64,000 nt of DNA from Anaerostipes sp. (GTDB lineage Bacteria; Bacillota; Clostridia; Lachnospirales; Lachnospiraceae): the NCBI GenBank assembly GCA_028697725.1, contig JAQVEG010000003.1, forward strand, positions 1 through 64,000, written 5' to 3'. The first letter of the stretch is position 1. Each line of letters begins with the position of its first letter. Under the pieces are notes generated by a model. It did not search any database, had not been told where the DNA came from, and worked only from the letters and a program-made list of their open reading frames with translations. Made by a program: the position numbers and the translations under genes. Positions 15,182-24,379 of this stretch are shown here, piece after piece.

Positions 15182-16474
15182 TTATGATTGTGGTTCTTTA
15201 ATCATAACCGATACACCGTCTGGAATAATAGAAATATGTGCCTGATTTCCTACAATGTCCAATGCCATTTTCAAGGCTTCATTTACATTGTCTGCAACTT
15301 GAAATCCCATCTCTACTGCAATGTGGCGGCTTTCTTCACACATAACATATATAACTTTGTGATGCATAAGAATACGAGTTTGAATCTGGTATTCCCATTG
15401 ATCTGGTTTTGTTTCATCTTGAGGCACTTGCAAAATCTCATTCATAAATGCTGCTGGATTGGATGAATTTTGCTTTAACGCTTCGTAAAATCCTTCTCCA
15501 CCATGTCCATCTCCACAGTTTGAAACCATAATTATGACTCCACCCTCTTTTGTTGCAGATTCTGCAGCTGTCATTCCTTTTACGGATTGATACATATTCT
15601 GATCCAAAGGATATCCTCCATTGGTCGAAATTGCTATGTCCGCTTTCTTCTTAGGAATTACTTGGCAGTATTTCTCAAGGAATTGACATCCTGCTTCATG
15701 AGCTTTGATTGCATCACCAGCAACGGCATGAACAATCTTTTTGTCAGCATCAATAATTACATTTACAATATAAGCCTGCTTTGCCATCTTACTTGCCGCA
15801 ACCATATCTCTATGGATTGGATTTTGATCTAATAATCCAGTACGGCTGAAAGAAGAATCTATAAATTCAGAACAATGGTTTCCTAATACTGTCACTTTAC
15901 TAGAAACTCCGGGAAGAACGCTTTTACGTCCTCCCGAAAATCCAGCAAAGAAATGAGTTTCAATAAAGCCTTCGCTAATTAACAAGTCAGCATCTGCTGC
16001 AATTCGATTAATTAAAAGAGGTGCTCCCGATGGAAGTGTTCCCAAATTAACCATTGCATCCATGTCTTGACTATCATGAACTTCTATTTTTTCATTTTCA
16101 ACGACTGTCTCACCAAATTTATTTACCAATTCTTCTCTTGTTGTTTCTCTGTGAAAACCTGTAGCTATTAAAAGTGTGATATCTGCCTTTGGATTCCCTT
16201 CTCTGATTTCCTCTAACATAAAGGGAATCATATGTTTACTAGGAACTGGGCGTGTATGATCAGAACATATAATAACTACATTTTGCTTTCCTTTTGCCAG
16301 CTCTGATAGTTTAGGGCTGCCAATTGGATTTGCCATAGCCTCTTGTACCATCTCATCTTCTGTCTGATTAGATTTTGGCATAGAAGCAATTGCAGATTCC
16401 AGAATTTCATAATCTAGATTTTCATCTAACTCTAATTCCATCCCTGATGTGGAAAATGGTAAATTTATTTTCAT
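15182..16474 (-). CDS. larA: Lactate racemase (LarA family)
   Basis: A 430-residue cytosolic nickel-pincer enzyme that interconverts L- and D-lactate; called lctF in lct clusters. The residues known from Lactiplantibacillus LarA are present at the same numbers: D72, H73, R75 (SDHTRP), H108 (GFHRE), H174 (ETHFF), the cofactor-bearing K184 (GGRKSVLPG) and H200. The start follows AGGAGTTTCTT. It is last in the lct operon and would let the cell feed both enantiomers to one dehydrogenase. The cofactor maturation genes larB, larC and larE are not in the window and must lie elsewhere. The LarA family also includes racemases for other 2-hydroxyacids, but context favours lactate. Confidence 0.92.
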   Translation of the reverse strand: MKINLPFSTSGMELELDENLDYEILESAIASMPKSNQTEDEMVQEAMANPIGSPKLSELAKGKQNVVIICSDHTRPVPSKHMIPFMLEEIREGNPKADITLLIATGFHRETTREELVNKFGETVVENEKIEVHDSQDMDAMVNLGTLPSGAPLLINRIAADADLLISEGFIETHFFAGFSGGRKSVLPGVSSKVTVLGNHCSEFIDSSFSRTGLLDQNPIHRDMVAASKMAKQAYIVNVIIDADKKIVHAVAGDAIKAHEAGCQFLEKYCQVIPKKKADIAISTNGGYPLDQNMYQSVKGMTAAESATKEGGVIIMVSNCGDGHGGEGFYEALKQNSSNPAAFMNEILQVPQDETKPDQWEYQIQTRILMHHKVIYVMCEESRHIAVEMGFQVADNVNEALKMALDIVGNQAHISIIPDGVSVMIKEPQS

Positions 16475-16489
16475 AAGAAACTCCTTTTT

Positions 16490-17632
16490 CTATTTTACAC
16501 CCATCCATCCAGCGATTACCATCATCTGTACTTCTGATGTACCTTCATAAATTTCGGTGATTTTAGCATCTCTCATCATTCTCTCAATTGGATAATCTTT
16601 TGTATATCCATATCCACCATATAATTGTAAACAACGGCGTGTTACATCAGATGCATTATTTGCAGCAACTAATTTTGCCATGGCAGCTTTATGTGAAAAT
16701 ACTTCATGATCATCCTTTGCACATGCAGCTTGATATACAAGAAGTTTTGCAGATTCTGTATTTGCTTTCATTTTTGCTAATTCAAACTGTGTATTTTGGA
16801 ATTGAGAAATACGACGTCCAAACTGTGTTCTCTCAGACACATATTGGATTGTTTCTTCAATGGCTCCCTCAGCAATACCTAAAGCTTGAGCTGCTACACC
16901 AATACGTCCACCATCTAGTGTCATCATGGCATATTTAAATCCTTTTCCAATTTCACCAACTAAGTTTTCTTTTGGAACAATACAATCTTCAAACACTAAT
17001 TCACATGTTGAAGATGCGCGAATTCCCATCTTATCTTCATGTTTTCCAATAGAGAAACCTTCAAATCCTTTTTCAACAATAAATGCTGATATTCCTTTTG
17101 TTCCCTGAGATTTATCTGTCATTGCTAAAACAAAGAACACATCTGCTGCTCCAGCGTTTGTGATAAATATTTTAGAACCATTTAATACCCAGTGATCTCC
17201 TTTATCAACAGCTACTGTTTTTTGTCCTGCAGCATCTGTTCCTGCTCCTGGTTCTGTTAGTGCAAATGCACCTAACCATTCTCCAGAACACAATTTAGGT
17301 AAATATTTTTGTTTTTGTTCTTCTGTACCAAACTGATAAATTGGAGTACAGCATAAAGATGTATGTGCTGAAACAATAACACCTGTAGTTGCACAGTATT
17401 TACTTAATTCTTCTACGGTTTGGATATAAGCTAAAGTATCTAAACCTGAACCACCATATTCCTCTGGAAATGGAATTCCAAGTAGTCCCATCTCCGCCAT
17501 CATATCTACATTCTTTTGTGGAAATTCTTCTGTCTGGTCAATCTCTGCAGCCAGTGGTTTTACCTCGTTTACTGCAAAATCATGTACCATCTCTAATATA
17601 TCTTGATGTTCTTCATCTTGTTTAAAGTTCAT
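16490..17632 (-). CDS. lctG: Short-chain acyl-CoA dehydrogenase of the lactate cluster
   Basis: A 380-residue FAD flavoenzyme with the three standard domains. Motifs seen are FALTEPGAGTDAAG (flavin site), KIFITNAGAADVF, the ERTQFGRRIS flavin loop and LQLYGGYGYTKDYPIERMMRDAKI. The catalytic Glu is in IYEGTSEVQ (E363), as in butyryl-CoA and short-chain enzymes. It sits 13 bp after etfA and 15 bp before larA, so it shares EtfAB with the lactate dehydrogenase. In lactate-using butyrate producers this gene is the extra member of the lct cluster. Its acyl-CoA substrate is not proven; butyryl/crotonyl-CoA is the natural guess. Confidence 0.85.
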   Translation of the reverse strand: MNFKQDEEHQDILEMVHDFAVNEVKPLAAEIDQTEEFPQKNVDMMAEMGLLGIPFPEEYGGSGLDTLAYIQTVEELSKYCATTGVIVSAHTSLCCTPIYQFGTEEQKQKYLPKLCSGEWLGAFALTEPGAGTDAAGQKTVAVDKGDHWVLNGSKIFITNAGAADVFFVLAMTDKSQGTKGISAFIVEKGFEGFSIGKHEDKMGIRASSTCELVFEDCIVPKENLVGEIGKGFKYAMMTLDGGRIGVAAQALGIAEGAIEETIQYVSERTQFGRRISQFQNTQFELAKMKANTESAKLLVYQAACAKDDHEVFSHKAAMAKLVAANNASDVTRRCLQLYGGYGYTKDYPIERMMRDAKITEIYEGTSEVQMMVIAGWMGVK

Positions 17633-17645
17633 AACAACCTCCTAA

Positions 17646-18656
17646 TTAATTTTTCTGTGCTTTAAATGCTGCTGTTAATGCTGGTACAACTTCATTGAAA
17701 TTACCAACAATTCCATAATCAGCGACTTCAAATATTGGTGCTTCTTCATCTTTATTTACTGCAATAATTGTATCTGCTCCTGAGATACCAGCTACATGCT
17801 GAATAGCTCCTGAAATACCAATTGCAAAATAAATTTTAGGCGCTACAGATTTTCCTGATTGTCCTACTTGATGTGCATGTGGCATCCATCCTGCATCTAC
17901 AACTGCACGACTGCATCCAATTGTTGCACCTAATTCATCTGCTAATTCTTTTAATACATCAAATCCTTCTGCACTTCCAAGTCCTCTTCCACCAGATACA
18001 ATAATATCTGCTTCTTCAAGGTTAATAGACTCTGCAACTTCATTGACACGCTCTACTAATTTTGTACGAATCTTATCTTCATCCATATGGATGTCTTCAT
18101 TTACGATTTCTCCTGTACGGCTTTCATCATAAGCACCTTTTTTGAATACTCCAGGACGAACAGTTCCCATTTGAGGGCGGTGTTCAGGACACATAATCGT
18201 AGCCATTAGGTTTCCACCAAATGTTGGACGAGTCCATGCCATATTTCCTGTTTCTTCATCAATTGCAATCTCTGTACAATCGGCAGTTAATCCTGTTTTT
18301 AATCTACAAGAAACTCTTGGTCCCAAGTCACGCCCATTGTTAGTTGCTCCAATGAATAAAGTTTCTGGTTTATATTTCTTTACTAATTCTGTCATAGCAT
18401 TTGCAAAAGCATCTGTTGTATAGTATTCATACTCTGGACCATCAACAACAATTGCTGAATCTGCACCGTAGCAGATTGCATCCTTTGCTACACTTTCTAC
18501 GTCTTTTCCAACTACAACTGCGATTAATTCGCATCCTTTTTCGGCAGCTAATGGTTTTGCTACGTTTAATAATTCATATCCAACGTTCTTTGCTTTTCCA
18601 CATTCGGTTTCAATAAAAACCCACATATTTTTGTAATCTGTCAGATTTTGCATCAT
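17646..18656 (-). CDS. lctC: Electron transfer flavoprotein, alpha subunit
   Basis: 336 residues. An N-terminal ETF domain (about 10-190) is followed by the FAD-binding C-terminal domain with VSGGRGLGSAEGF and the signature GQSGKSVAPKIYFAIGISGA (about 264-283). It forms EtfAB with the upstream gene. Some bifurcating lactate-dehydrogenase Etfs, as in Acetobacterium, carry an extra N-terminal ferredoxin-like domain on this subunit. Here there is no cysteine cluster at the N-terminus, so that domain is absent. It starts after AAGGAGGATATGA, 12 bp behind etfB. Confidence 0.93.
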   Translation of the reverse strand: MMQNLTDYKNMWVFIETECGKAKNVGYELLNVAKPLAAEKGCELIAVVVGKDVESVAKDAICYGADSAIVVDGPEYEYYTTDAFANAMTELVKKYKPETLFIGATNNGRDLGPRVSCRLKTGLTADCTEIAIDEETGNMAWTRPTFGGNLMATIMCPEHRPQMGTVRPGVFKKGAYDESRTGEIVNEDIHMDEDKIRTKLVERVNEVAESINLEEADIIVSGGRGLGSAEGFDVLKELADELGATIGCSRAVVDAGWMPHAHQVGQSGKSVAPKIYFAIGISGAIQHVAGISGADTIIAVNKDEEAPIFEVADYGIVGNFNEVVPALTAAFKAQKN

Positions 18657-18668
18657 TCATATCCTCCT

Positions 18669-19472
18669 TTACATCAACTTGGCATCGTACATCATTTGAA
18701 CAACTTTATTTGCTGCTTCAACTGCTTCCATGCCTTCTAGTTTAATTCCGTCTTTTTCTCTTACTGGAGTATATGTACTCTTTACTTTTGTAGGAGATCC
18801 ACTAAGTCCACAAAGATCAATGTCAAGTGATGGAATATCCTCTTCTGACAATACTGGAATTTCTTTTTTCTTTGCAGCCATCTTAGTTTTAATGGTTGGA
18901 TATCTAGGTTCGTAAGGGAGTTTCACAACAGTAACAACAGCTGGTAATGTTGTTGAAATCATGTCGTATCCTGACTCACATTCACGTTTTACTTGAATTT
19001 CGCCATCATTTTCAATAATATCTAAAGCATACGTTACTTGAGGAACATCTAAATGTTCTGCAATTTCTGGTCCAACTTGTGCAGTATCACCATCTGTAGC
19101 CTGTTTTCCACAAAGAATTAAATCAAATTTAAATCCTTCTTTTTCTTCCACTGCTTTGATTGATTCTGAAAGTATATAACTTGTTGCTAATGTGTCAGAT
19201 CCTCCAAATTTCCTTCCGGAAATAAGATATGCAGCATCTGCACCAACTGCTAGACAAGATTTCAATGCATCTGCAGCTTGAGGTGGCCCCATAGAAATAA
19301 CAACAACCTTTCCTCCTACCTTTTCTTTCAGTTTGACTCCTACTTCTTGTGCATAAGTGTCAAAAGGGTTTACAATACTTGGTACTCCTGCACGTATTAA
19401 AGTATGCTTCTCTGGATCTACTTTAATTTCATTTGTGTCAGGCACTTGCTTGATACACACACAAATATTCAT
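18669..19472 (-). CDS. lctB: Electron transfer flavoprotein, beta subunit
   Basis: 267 residues opening MNICVCIKQVPDTNEIKVDP, the standard EtfB start. Conserved stretches include VISMGPPQAADALKSCLAVGAD, LILCGKQATDGDTAQVGPEIAE and the recognition-loop region YPTIKTKMAAKKKEIP. In bifurcating Etfs this subunit binds the second FAD and NAD+. With the dehydrogenase it would oxidise lactate with NAD+ at the expense of reduced ferredoxin. It is placed between the dehydrogenase and etfA, the usual lct order. Confidence 0.93.
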   Translation of the reverse strand: MNICVCIKQVPDTNEIKVDPEKHTLIRAGVPSIVNPFDTYAQEVGVKLKEKVGGKVVVISMGPPQAADALKSCLAVGADAAYLISGRKFGGSDTLATSYILSESIKAVEEKEGFKFDLILCGKQATDGDTAQVGPEIAEHLDVPQVTYALDIIENDGEIQVKRECESGYDMISTTLPAVVTVVKLPYEPRYPTIKTKMAAKKKEIPVLSEEDIPSLDIDLCGLSGSPTKVKSTYTPVREKDGIKLEGMEAVEAANKVVQMMYDAKLM

Positions 19473-19524
19473 GATGTTTCCTCCTGTTTTCTGTTCATTT
19501 CTTTTTGTTTACAATTGTTTCTTT

Positions 19525-20937
19525 TTATAATGTATAGCAGACTTTTCCTGGATTAAGAATCATCTTAGGATCAAATACTTTCTTAATTCCTTCCATTAGG
19601 CTCATGTTTACATCACCTACAGAATCTAGTAAGTATTTTACCTTTCCAGAACCAATTCCATGTTCTCCAGAAACTAAACCACCAATGTCTGTTGCTTCTT
19701 TATAGATAATTCCAAAGAATTTATCCACTCTCTTCTTGAACTCTTCTTCTTCTAAATCATTGGAACATTGATAAATATGTAAGTTACCATCACCTGCATG
19801 ACCAAAAGATTTAATCTCCAATCCGCATTCAGCTCCTGTTTCATTTACAAAGTTCAAATATTGAGCAATCTCATTCACTGGTACAACTACATCACATTCA
19901 TCTAGTAATTTTGTTTCTTCCATAATTGCCTCAAGGAAAGAAGAACGTGCTGCCCATGCATCTTTCATCTTAGATGGAGTATCTGCGACTAAAACATCAA
20001 TTGCCCCAGCTTCTAACACAATTTCAGCTGCCTGTTCAATAAGACCTTCTACTTCTTCTTCCGTATTTCCATCTAAAGTTATTAATAAATAAGCTCCAAT
20101 TTGAATTCCTTCTAATTCTTGAGGGAAAACAGATTTTCCAATGTATCGTTCTGAAGCAAGTACAATTTCTCGTTCCATAAATTCAATGGCCTGTGGATCC
20201 ATATGTGCCATTTTGAATTTTGGTACTGTCTTAAGTGCTGTATCCAAATCTTCAAAAGGAATAATTAAAGATTGTGCAACCTTTGGTGCAGGTATCACTT
20301 TCAATGTTAATTCTGTAATGATTCCTAAAGTTCCCTCGGCTCCAATCATTAAATTTAATAAGGAATATCCAGAAGATGTTTTTGTTACCGTAGCTCCAAA
20401 CTTTGTGATTTCACCTGTTGGTAAAACAACAGTCATTGCACGAACATAATCTCTTGTTGCTCCGTATTTTACTGCTCTCATACCACCTGCATTTGTTGCC
20501 ACATTTCCACCAACACATGCAAATTTCTCACCTGGATCTGGTGGATATAACATACCTTGTCCTAAACAATCTTCTGCCAAATCATTTAGCAAAACTCCTG
20601 CTTCAATATTTACTACAAAATTCTCTAAATCATAAGAAATTATTTTATTCATTTTTGAAGTATCAATTAATACTCCACCACAAACTGGAACTGCTCCACC
20701 TGCTAATCCTGTTCCAGCTCCACGAGGAGTCACTGGAATATTGTTTTCATAACAGATTTTCATAACTGCTGCCACTTCTTCTGTAGATCTAGGCTGAACT
20801 GCAAGATCTGGCATTTTCGTTCCATAAATAGGCATCTCATCTTTAGAATAATCAGGATTAATATCCCCGCCCTCAAATACATGGTCTGAAACACCCTTGA
20901 TTTGTTCAATAATTTCAGAAGTTAGTTCGTTGTACAT
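19525..20937 (-). CDS. lctD: FAD-linked lactate dehydrogenase (GlcD family)
   Basis: 470 residues. The FAD_binding_4 (PCMH) domain (about 40-215) has PRGAGTGLAGGAVPVCGGVL and PPDPGEKFACVGGNVATNAGGMRAVKYG. The FAD-oxidase C-terminal domain has SFGHAGDGNLHIY and GGLVSGEHGIGSGK near the end. This is the D-lactate/glycolate dehydrogenase family, and in lct clusters it works with EtfAB to make pyruvate. Whether it takes D-lactate only cannot be read from the sequence; the linked racemase would make that moot. It follows the permease after an 85-bp gap containing a hairpin. Confidence 0.93.
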   Translation of the reverse strand: MYNELTSEIIEQIKGVSDHVFEGGDINPDYSKDEMPIYGTKMPDLAVQPRSTEEVAAVMKICYENNIPVTPRGAGTGLAGGAVPVCGGVLIDTSKMNKIISYDLENFVVNIEAGVLLNDLAEDCLGQGMLYPPDPGEKFACVGGNVATNAGGMRAVKYGATRDYVRAMTVVLPTGEITKFGATVTKTSSGYSLLNLMIGAEGTLGIITELTLKVIPAPKVAQSLIIPFEDLDTALKTVPKFKMAHMDPQAIEFMEREIVLASERYIGKSVFPQELEGIQIGAYLLITLDGNTEEEVEGLIEQAAEIVLEAGAIDVLVADTPSKMKDAWAARSSFLEAIMEETKLLDECDVVVPVNEIAQYLNFVNETGAECGLEIKSFGHAGDGNLHIYQCSNDLEEEEFKKRVDKFFGIIYKEATDIGGLVSGEHGIGSGKVKYLLDSVGDVNMSLMEGIKKVFDPKMILNPGKVCYTL

Positions 20938-20967
20938 TTTGTTACCTCCTTGATTCCTTGTTTTATA

Positions 20968-20997
20968 TCAGAGGCAAGATAACTCTCCCACCTCTGA
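20968..20997 (-). other. Intercistronic hairpin between permease and lactate dehydrogenase
   Basis: TCAGAGG and CCTCTGA form a 7-bp stem with a 16-nt loop and no following U-run. It is more likely an mRNA stability or processing element than a terminator, and may set different expression levels for transporter and enzymes. Confidence 0.5.
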
Positions 20998-21022
20998 AAA
21001 GTCTATTTTGTTTTCTAATTTA

Positions 21023-22564
21023 TCAAAGTCCCATCATGGAACCTACATAACAAATAATTCCTGCAATAATAATATATAGTAAGAAATATTTGAATACTGC
21101 ACTTAAAATCTTGCTTTCTGAACCAACAGCGCTAATGGCACCTGCACCAATGGCAATTCCTTGTGGACATACCATCTTTCCAATTCCAGCACCCATTACA
21201 TTGGCTGCCGCCATCCAGGAAGGATTCAATCCTAAAGTTTTTGCTGTCTCTGTCTGTAATCCACCAAACAACACACATGTTGATGTTCCAGAACCAGTGA
21301 CAAAGGCTCCAATTCCACCAATCAATGGTGCAAACAGTGGATAGAAAGAACCAGTGACCACAACTAGAAGTGAAGCAATATCAGAAATCATTCCACTGTA
21401 TCCCATAATCTTGGCAATTGCCATAACAGCACAAATGGTAACGATTGTCTTCCAATACTTCTTTATTGTTTCAACTAATACTTGAACCATCTCACTCACT
21501 TTTGCCCTTTGAATAAATCCACCGATAATTGCTGCAATGAAAATCATAATTCCCGGCGTATTAATCCAACTGAAAGACAATGTGTTTCCTGCTTTTCCAG
21601 CATATACAACAATTTCTGACTTAATTCCAGCAATCAAGTTATGAATTGGTGGACATAGCGTTGAAGTTACCATAAGTAATATAAAGATAAGAATAAATGG
21701 ACTCCATGCCTTCAATCCTTCGTTCAACGTAATATCCTTTTCCTCTTTGTCTGAAACTTCAATCATATATTCTTTATCAGGATTCTTATTAAATATCTTT
21801 GCTGCTACAATAATACATAACATAGAACAAATAGATCCAATTACATCTGGTAATTCAGGTCCAATTACATTTGCAGCAATAAACCATGGAATTACAAAAG
21901 AAAGAGAGGCAATTAATGTTGTAGGTATCATACCTTTCAATGCTTTAATTCCTTTTCCACAAATACAAACCATTAAAAATGGTGAAATAAATGTCAAAAT
22001 ACATTGAATCAATGCAACACTTCCTGAAAGTGATAATACATCAAGTCCTGTTACCGATGCTAATGTTACTGTTGGAACTCCAACAGATCCAAAAGCAGTT
22101 GGCGTTGAATTCACGACCAAACAGCCAACTACGGCACTCATAGGATTCAATCCGATTCCTACTAGCATAGATGCCGGAATTGCGACTGCAGTTCCGAACC
22201 CTGCCATACCTTCCATAAAGTTACCAAATCCCCATCCAATAATGAGTGCTAACACTCTCTTATCTGTGGAAACACTTGCAAGCATTCTCTTAATCAATTC
22301 CATAGCACCTGTCTTTAATGCCAGATTATATGTAAATAACGCTGCAACGATAACTAAGCAGATTGGCCACAGTGCATTTAGTACACCCTCTAATGCTGCG
22401 GACATAGTCCAGATAAAATTCAATTTCCAGTATCCTACAGCAAGCACAATCGTAAGCACTAACGCAATCAGACACGCTTTATGTCCTGCCATCTTCAAAC
22501 CACTTAGTGCAATAATCAGCCAAATAATAGGAAGCATAGCTAAAATAAACTTAACGAATAACAC
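21023..22564 (-). CDS. lctE: Lactate permease (LctP family)
   Basis: A 513-residue cytoplasmic-membrane lactate/H+ symporter with about 12-13 hydrophobic segments. Family stretches include IIGWGFGNFMEGMAGFGTAVAIP, AVVGCLVVNSTPTAFGSVGVP and GAFVTGSGTSTCVLFGGLQ. The start chosen is GTG 22564, which follows GAGAGGAGG and gives MLFVKFILAMLPIIW, a usual LctP N-terminus. The longer frame needs a TTG start at 22636 that lies inside a palindromic operator, so it is rejected. It is first in the lct operon. Confidence 0.93.
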   Translation of the reverse strand: MLFVKFILAMLPIIWLIIALSGLKMAGHKACLIALVLTIVLAVGYWKLNFIWTMSAALEGVLNALWPICLVIVAALFTYNLALKTGAMELIKRMLASVSTDKRVLALIIGWGFGNFMEGMAGFGTAVAIPASMLVGIGLNPMSAVVGCLVVNSTPTAFGSVGVPTVTLASVTGLDVLSLSGSVALIQCILTFISPFLMVCICGKGIKALKGMIPTTLIASLSFVIPWFIAANVIGPELPDVIGSICSMLCIIVAAKIFNKNPDKEYMIEVSDKEEKDITLNEGLKAWSPFILIFILLMVTSTLCPPIHNLIAGIKSEIVVYAGKAGNTLSFSWINTPGIMIFIAAIIGGFIQRAKVSEMVQVLVETIKKYWKTIVTICAVMAIAKIMGYSGMISDIASLLVVVTGSFYPLFAPLIGGIGAFVTGSGTSTCVLFGGLQTETAKTLGLNPSWMAAANVMGAGIGKMVCPQGIAIGAGAISAVGSESKILSAVFKYFLLYIIIAGIICYVGSMMGL

Positions 22565-22819
22565 AATAAATCCTCCTCTCAATGTTACATTTTCATATAA
22601 TAGATTCACGATGCTCATCCAAATTGGGTGAGCCAATTAACTTAAGTAAATAATATCATATTTCACAACAAATTGAAATATACTATTTTATTTCTGTGCA
22701 TTTTTACCCATTTCACCCATTTTGAAAACACTATGATAAGTCTCTAACCCTTTATTCTTCAACACATTGGGTTACCCATTTATTTTTTATTTTTGTTAAT
22801 AATGCACAAAAAACAAAAA
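22565..22819 (-). promoter_or_regulatory. lct operon control region
   Basis: This 255-bp stretch upstream of the permease contains the 17-bp palindrome AATTGGGTGAGCCAATT (22622-22638), the perfect 11-bp palindrome TGGGTTACCCA (22768-22778), and two ACCCA half sites between them (near 22706-22719). These match the TGGT-N-ACCA style of FadR/LldR operators. A -10-like TATTAT lies just upstream of the proximal site, with no convincing -35. Confidence 0.6.
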
Positions 22820-22868
22820 AAAGAAACACTTCTTTTGACCTCATTCATCAAAAGAAATGTTTCTTTTT
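22820..22868 (-). terminator. Terminator of the glutamate synthase operon
   Basis: A long imperfect hairpin pairs AAAGAAACA-TTCTTTTGA with TCAAAAGAA-TGTTTCTTT around a short loop. T-runs lie on the minus-strand exit side. It separates gltD from the lct control region. Confidence 0.8.
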
Positions 22869-22881
22869 TATCTACGATCTA

Positions 22882-24366
22882 TTATAAATTTGTATACCCC
22901 ATAAGACTCATATCAACTTCCCGAGCCGCGTCTCTTCCTTCACGAATGGCCCATACAACAAGAGATTGTCCACGATGCATATCACCTGCAACAAATACAT
23001 TTTTTACATTTGTACTAAATGTGTCTGTTTCCGTCTTAACATTGCTTCTTTCATTGACTTCCACACCAAATGCTTTTGTTACATAATCCTGGCTGCCCAA
23101 AAATCCTGCTGCAATCAAAACCAAATCTGCCGGAATTTCTTTTTCTGTTCCTGGCACCTCTGCCATGATCATTCTTCCAGTTTTTTCGTCTTTTTTGCTT
23201 TCAAGATTTACTATAACAACTTTACATACTTCTCCTGCTTTATTTTTTTTGAATTCCTTTACTGTTGTCTGATAAATACGTGGATCATGACCAAACACAG
23301 CAATGGATTCTTCTTGACCATAGTCTGTCTTACAGATTCTTGGCCATTCAGGCCATGGATTATTTTCATCCCTTTCATCTGGTGCTTTTGGCATCATCTC
23401 AAGCTGAGTTACACTCTTAGCACCATGACGAATTGATGTACCAACACAGTCATTTCCTGTATCTCCTCCACCAATTACAATCACATGTTTATCCTTTGCA
23501 GAAATATAATTTTCATCTCTTAACTCAGAATCCAACAAACTCTTTGTTGTTGATTTTAGAAAATCAACTGCAAAATAAATTCCTTTTGCATCTCTTCCTG
23601 GCGACTTAATATCCCTTGGATTAGAAGCCCCACAAGCCAATACCACTCGGTCAAAATCCTTTAACATCTGTGCCGGCTTCATGTCTATCCCAATATTTGT
23701 ACATGTGACAAACTTGATTCCTTCTTCTTCCATGACTTTTACTTTTCGTTCTACATATTGCTTTTCCAATTTCATATTTGGAATTCCATACATCAACAAT
23801 CCGCCAATACGGTCAGAGCGCTCAAACACTGTCACATCATGTCCACGTTTATTTAAGGAATTGGCAACAGAAAGTCCTGATGGTCCAGAACCAACCACTG
23901 CAACCTTCTTTCCTGTTCTTGATTTAGGTGGTTTTGCCGCTGCTAAGCCATGCTCATATGCATACTCTACAATACTTAATTCATTTTGCTTAGAGCAGAC
24001 AGGAATTCCATTTAACCCACAAGTACATGCATTTTCACAAAGGGCAGGGCACACACGTCCTGTAAACTCTGGAAATGGATTGGTTTTCTTTAATCGATGA
24101 AATGCCTGCTCCCAATTTCCTGTATAAATTAAATCGTTCCATTCTGGAACTAAGTTATTTAATGGACATCCAGACGCCATGCCTGCAAGCATTAATCCTG
24201 ACTGACAAAATGGTACTCCACAATCCATACATCTGGCACCTTGTTTTTGCTGTTCCTCTTTGCTAAGAGGAGTATGAAATTCATTAAAATGTTTTATTCT
24301 TTGTTTCGGAGATTCTGCGACTGCATCTTCTCTTTCGTAATCTAAAAATCCAGTTGGTTTTCCCAT
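22882..24366 (-). CDS. gltD: Glutamate synthase, small (beta) subunit
   Basis: A 494-residue NADPH-dependent flavoprotein. The N-terminal iron-sulphur domain has two cysteine groups (C46, C49, C54, C67 and C107, C111, C115, C117). The FAD site VAVVGSGPSGLSVA is near 155 and the NAD(P) site VIVIGGGDTGNDCVG near 295. It passes electrons to GltB to make two glutamates from glutamine and 2-oxoglutarate. It follows gltB after 13 bp. Confidence 0.95.
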   Translation of the reverse strand: MGKPTGFLDYEREDAVAESPKQRIKHFNEFHTPLSKEEQQKQGARCMDCGVPFCQSGLMLAGMASGCPLNNLVPEWNDLIYTGNWEQAFHRLKKTNPFPEFTGRVCPALCENACTCGLNGIPVCSKQNELSIVEYAYEHGLAAAKPPKSRTGKKVAVVGSGPSGLSVANSLNKRGHDVTVFERSDRIGGLLMYGIPNMKLEKQYVERKVKVMEEEGIKFVTCTNIGIDMKPAQMLKDFDRVVLACGASNPRDIKSPGRDAKGIYFAVDFLKSTTKSLLDSELRDENYISAKDKHVIVIGGGDTGNDCVGTSIRHGAKSVTQLEMMPKAPDERDENNPWPEWPRICKTDYGQEESIAVFGHDPRIYQTTVKEFKKNKAGEVCKVVIVNLESKKDEKTGRMIMAEVPGTEKEIPADLVLIAAGFLGSQDYVTKAFGVEVNERSNVKTETDTFSTNVKNVFVAGDMHRGQSLVVWAIREGRDAAREVDMSLMGYTNL

Positions 24367-24379
24367 AACTTATATCCTC

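Noticed and set aside
22565-22636. TTG-initiated 24-residue extension of the lactate permease
   Set aside because: The TTG sits in a palindromic operator. The GTG at 22564 has GAGAGGAGG before it and gives the family's usual N-terminus.
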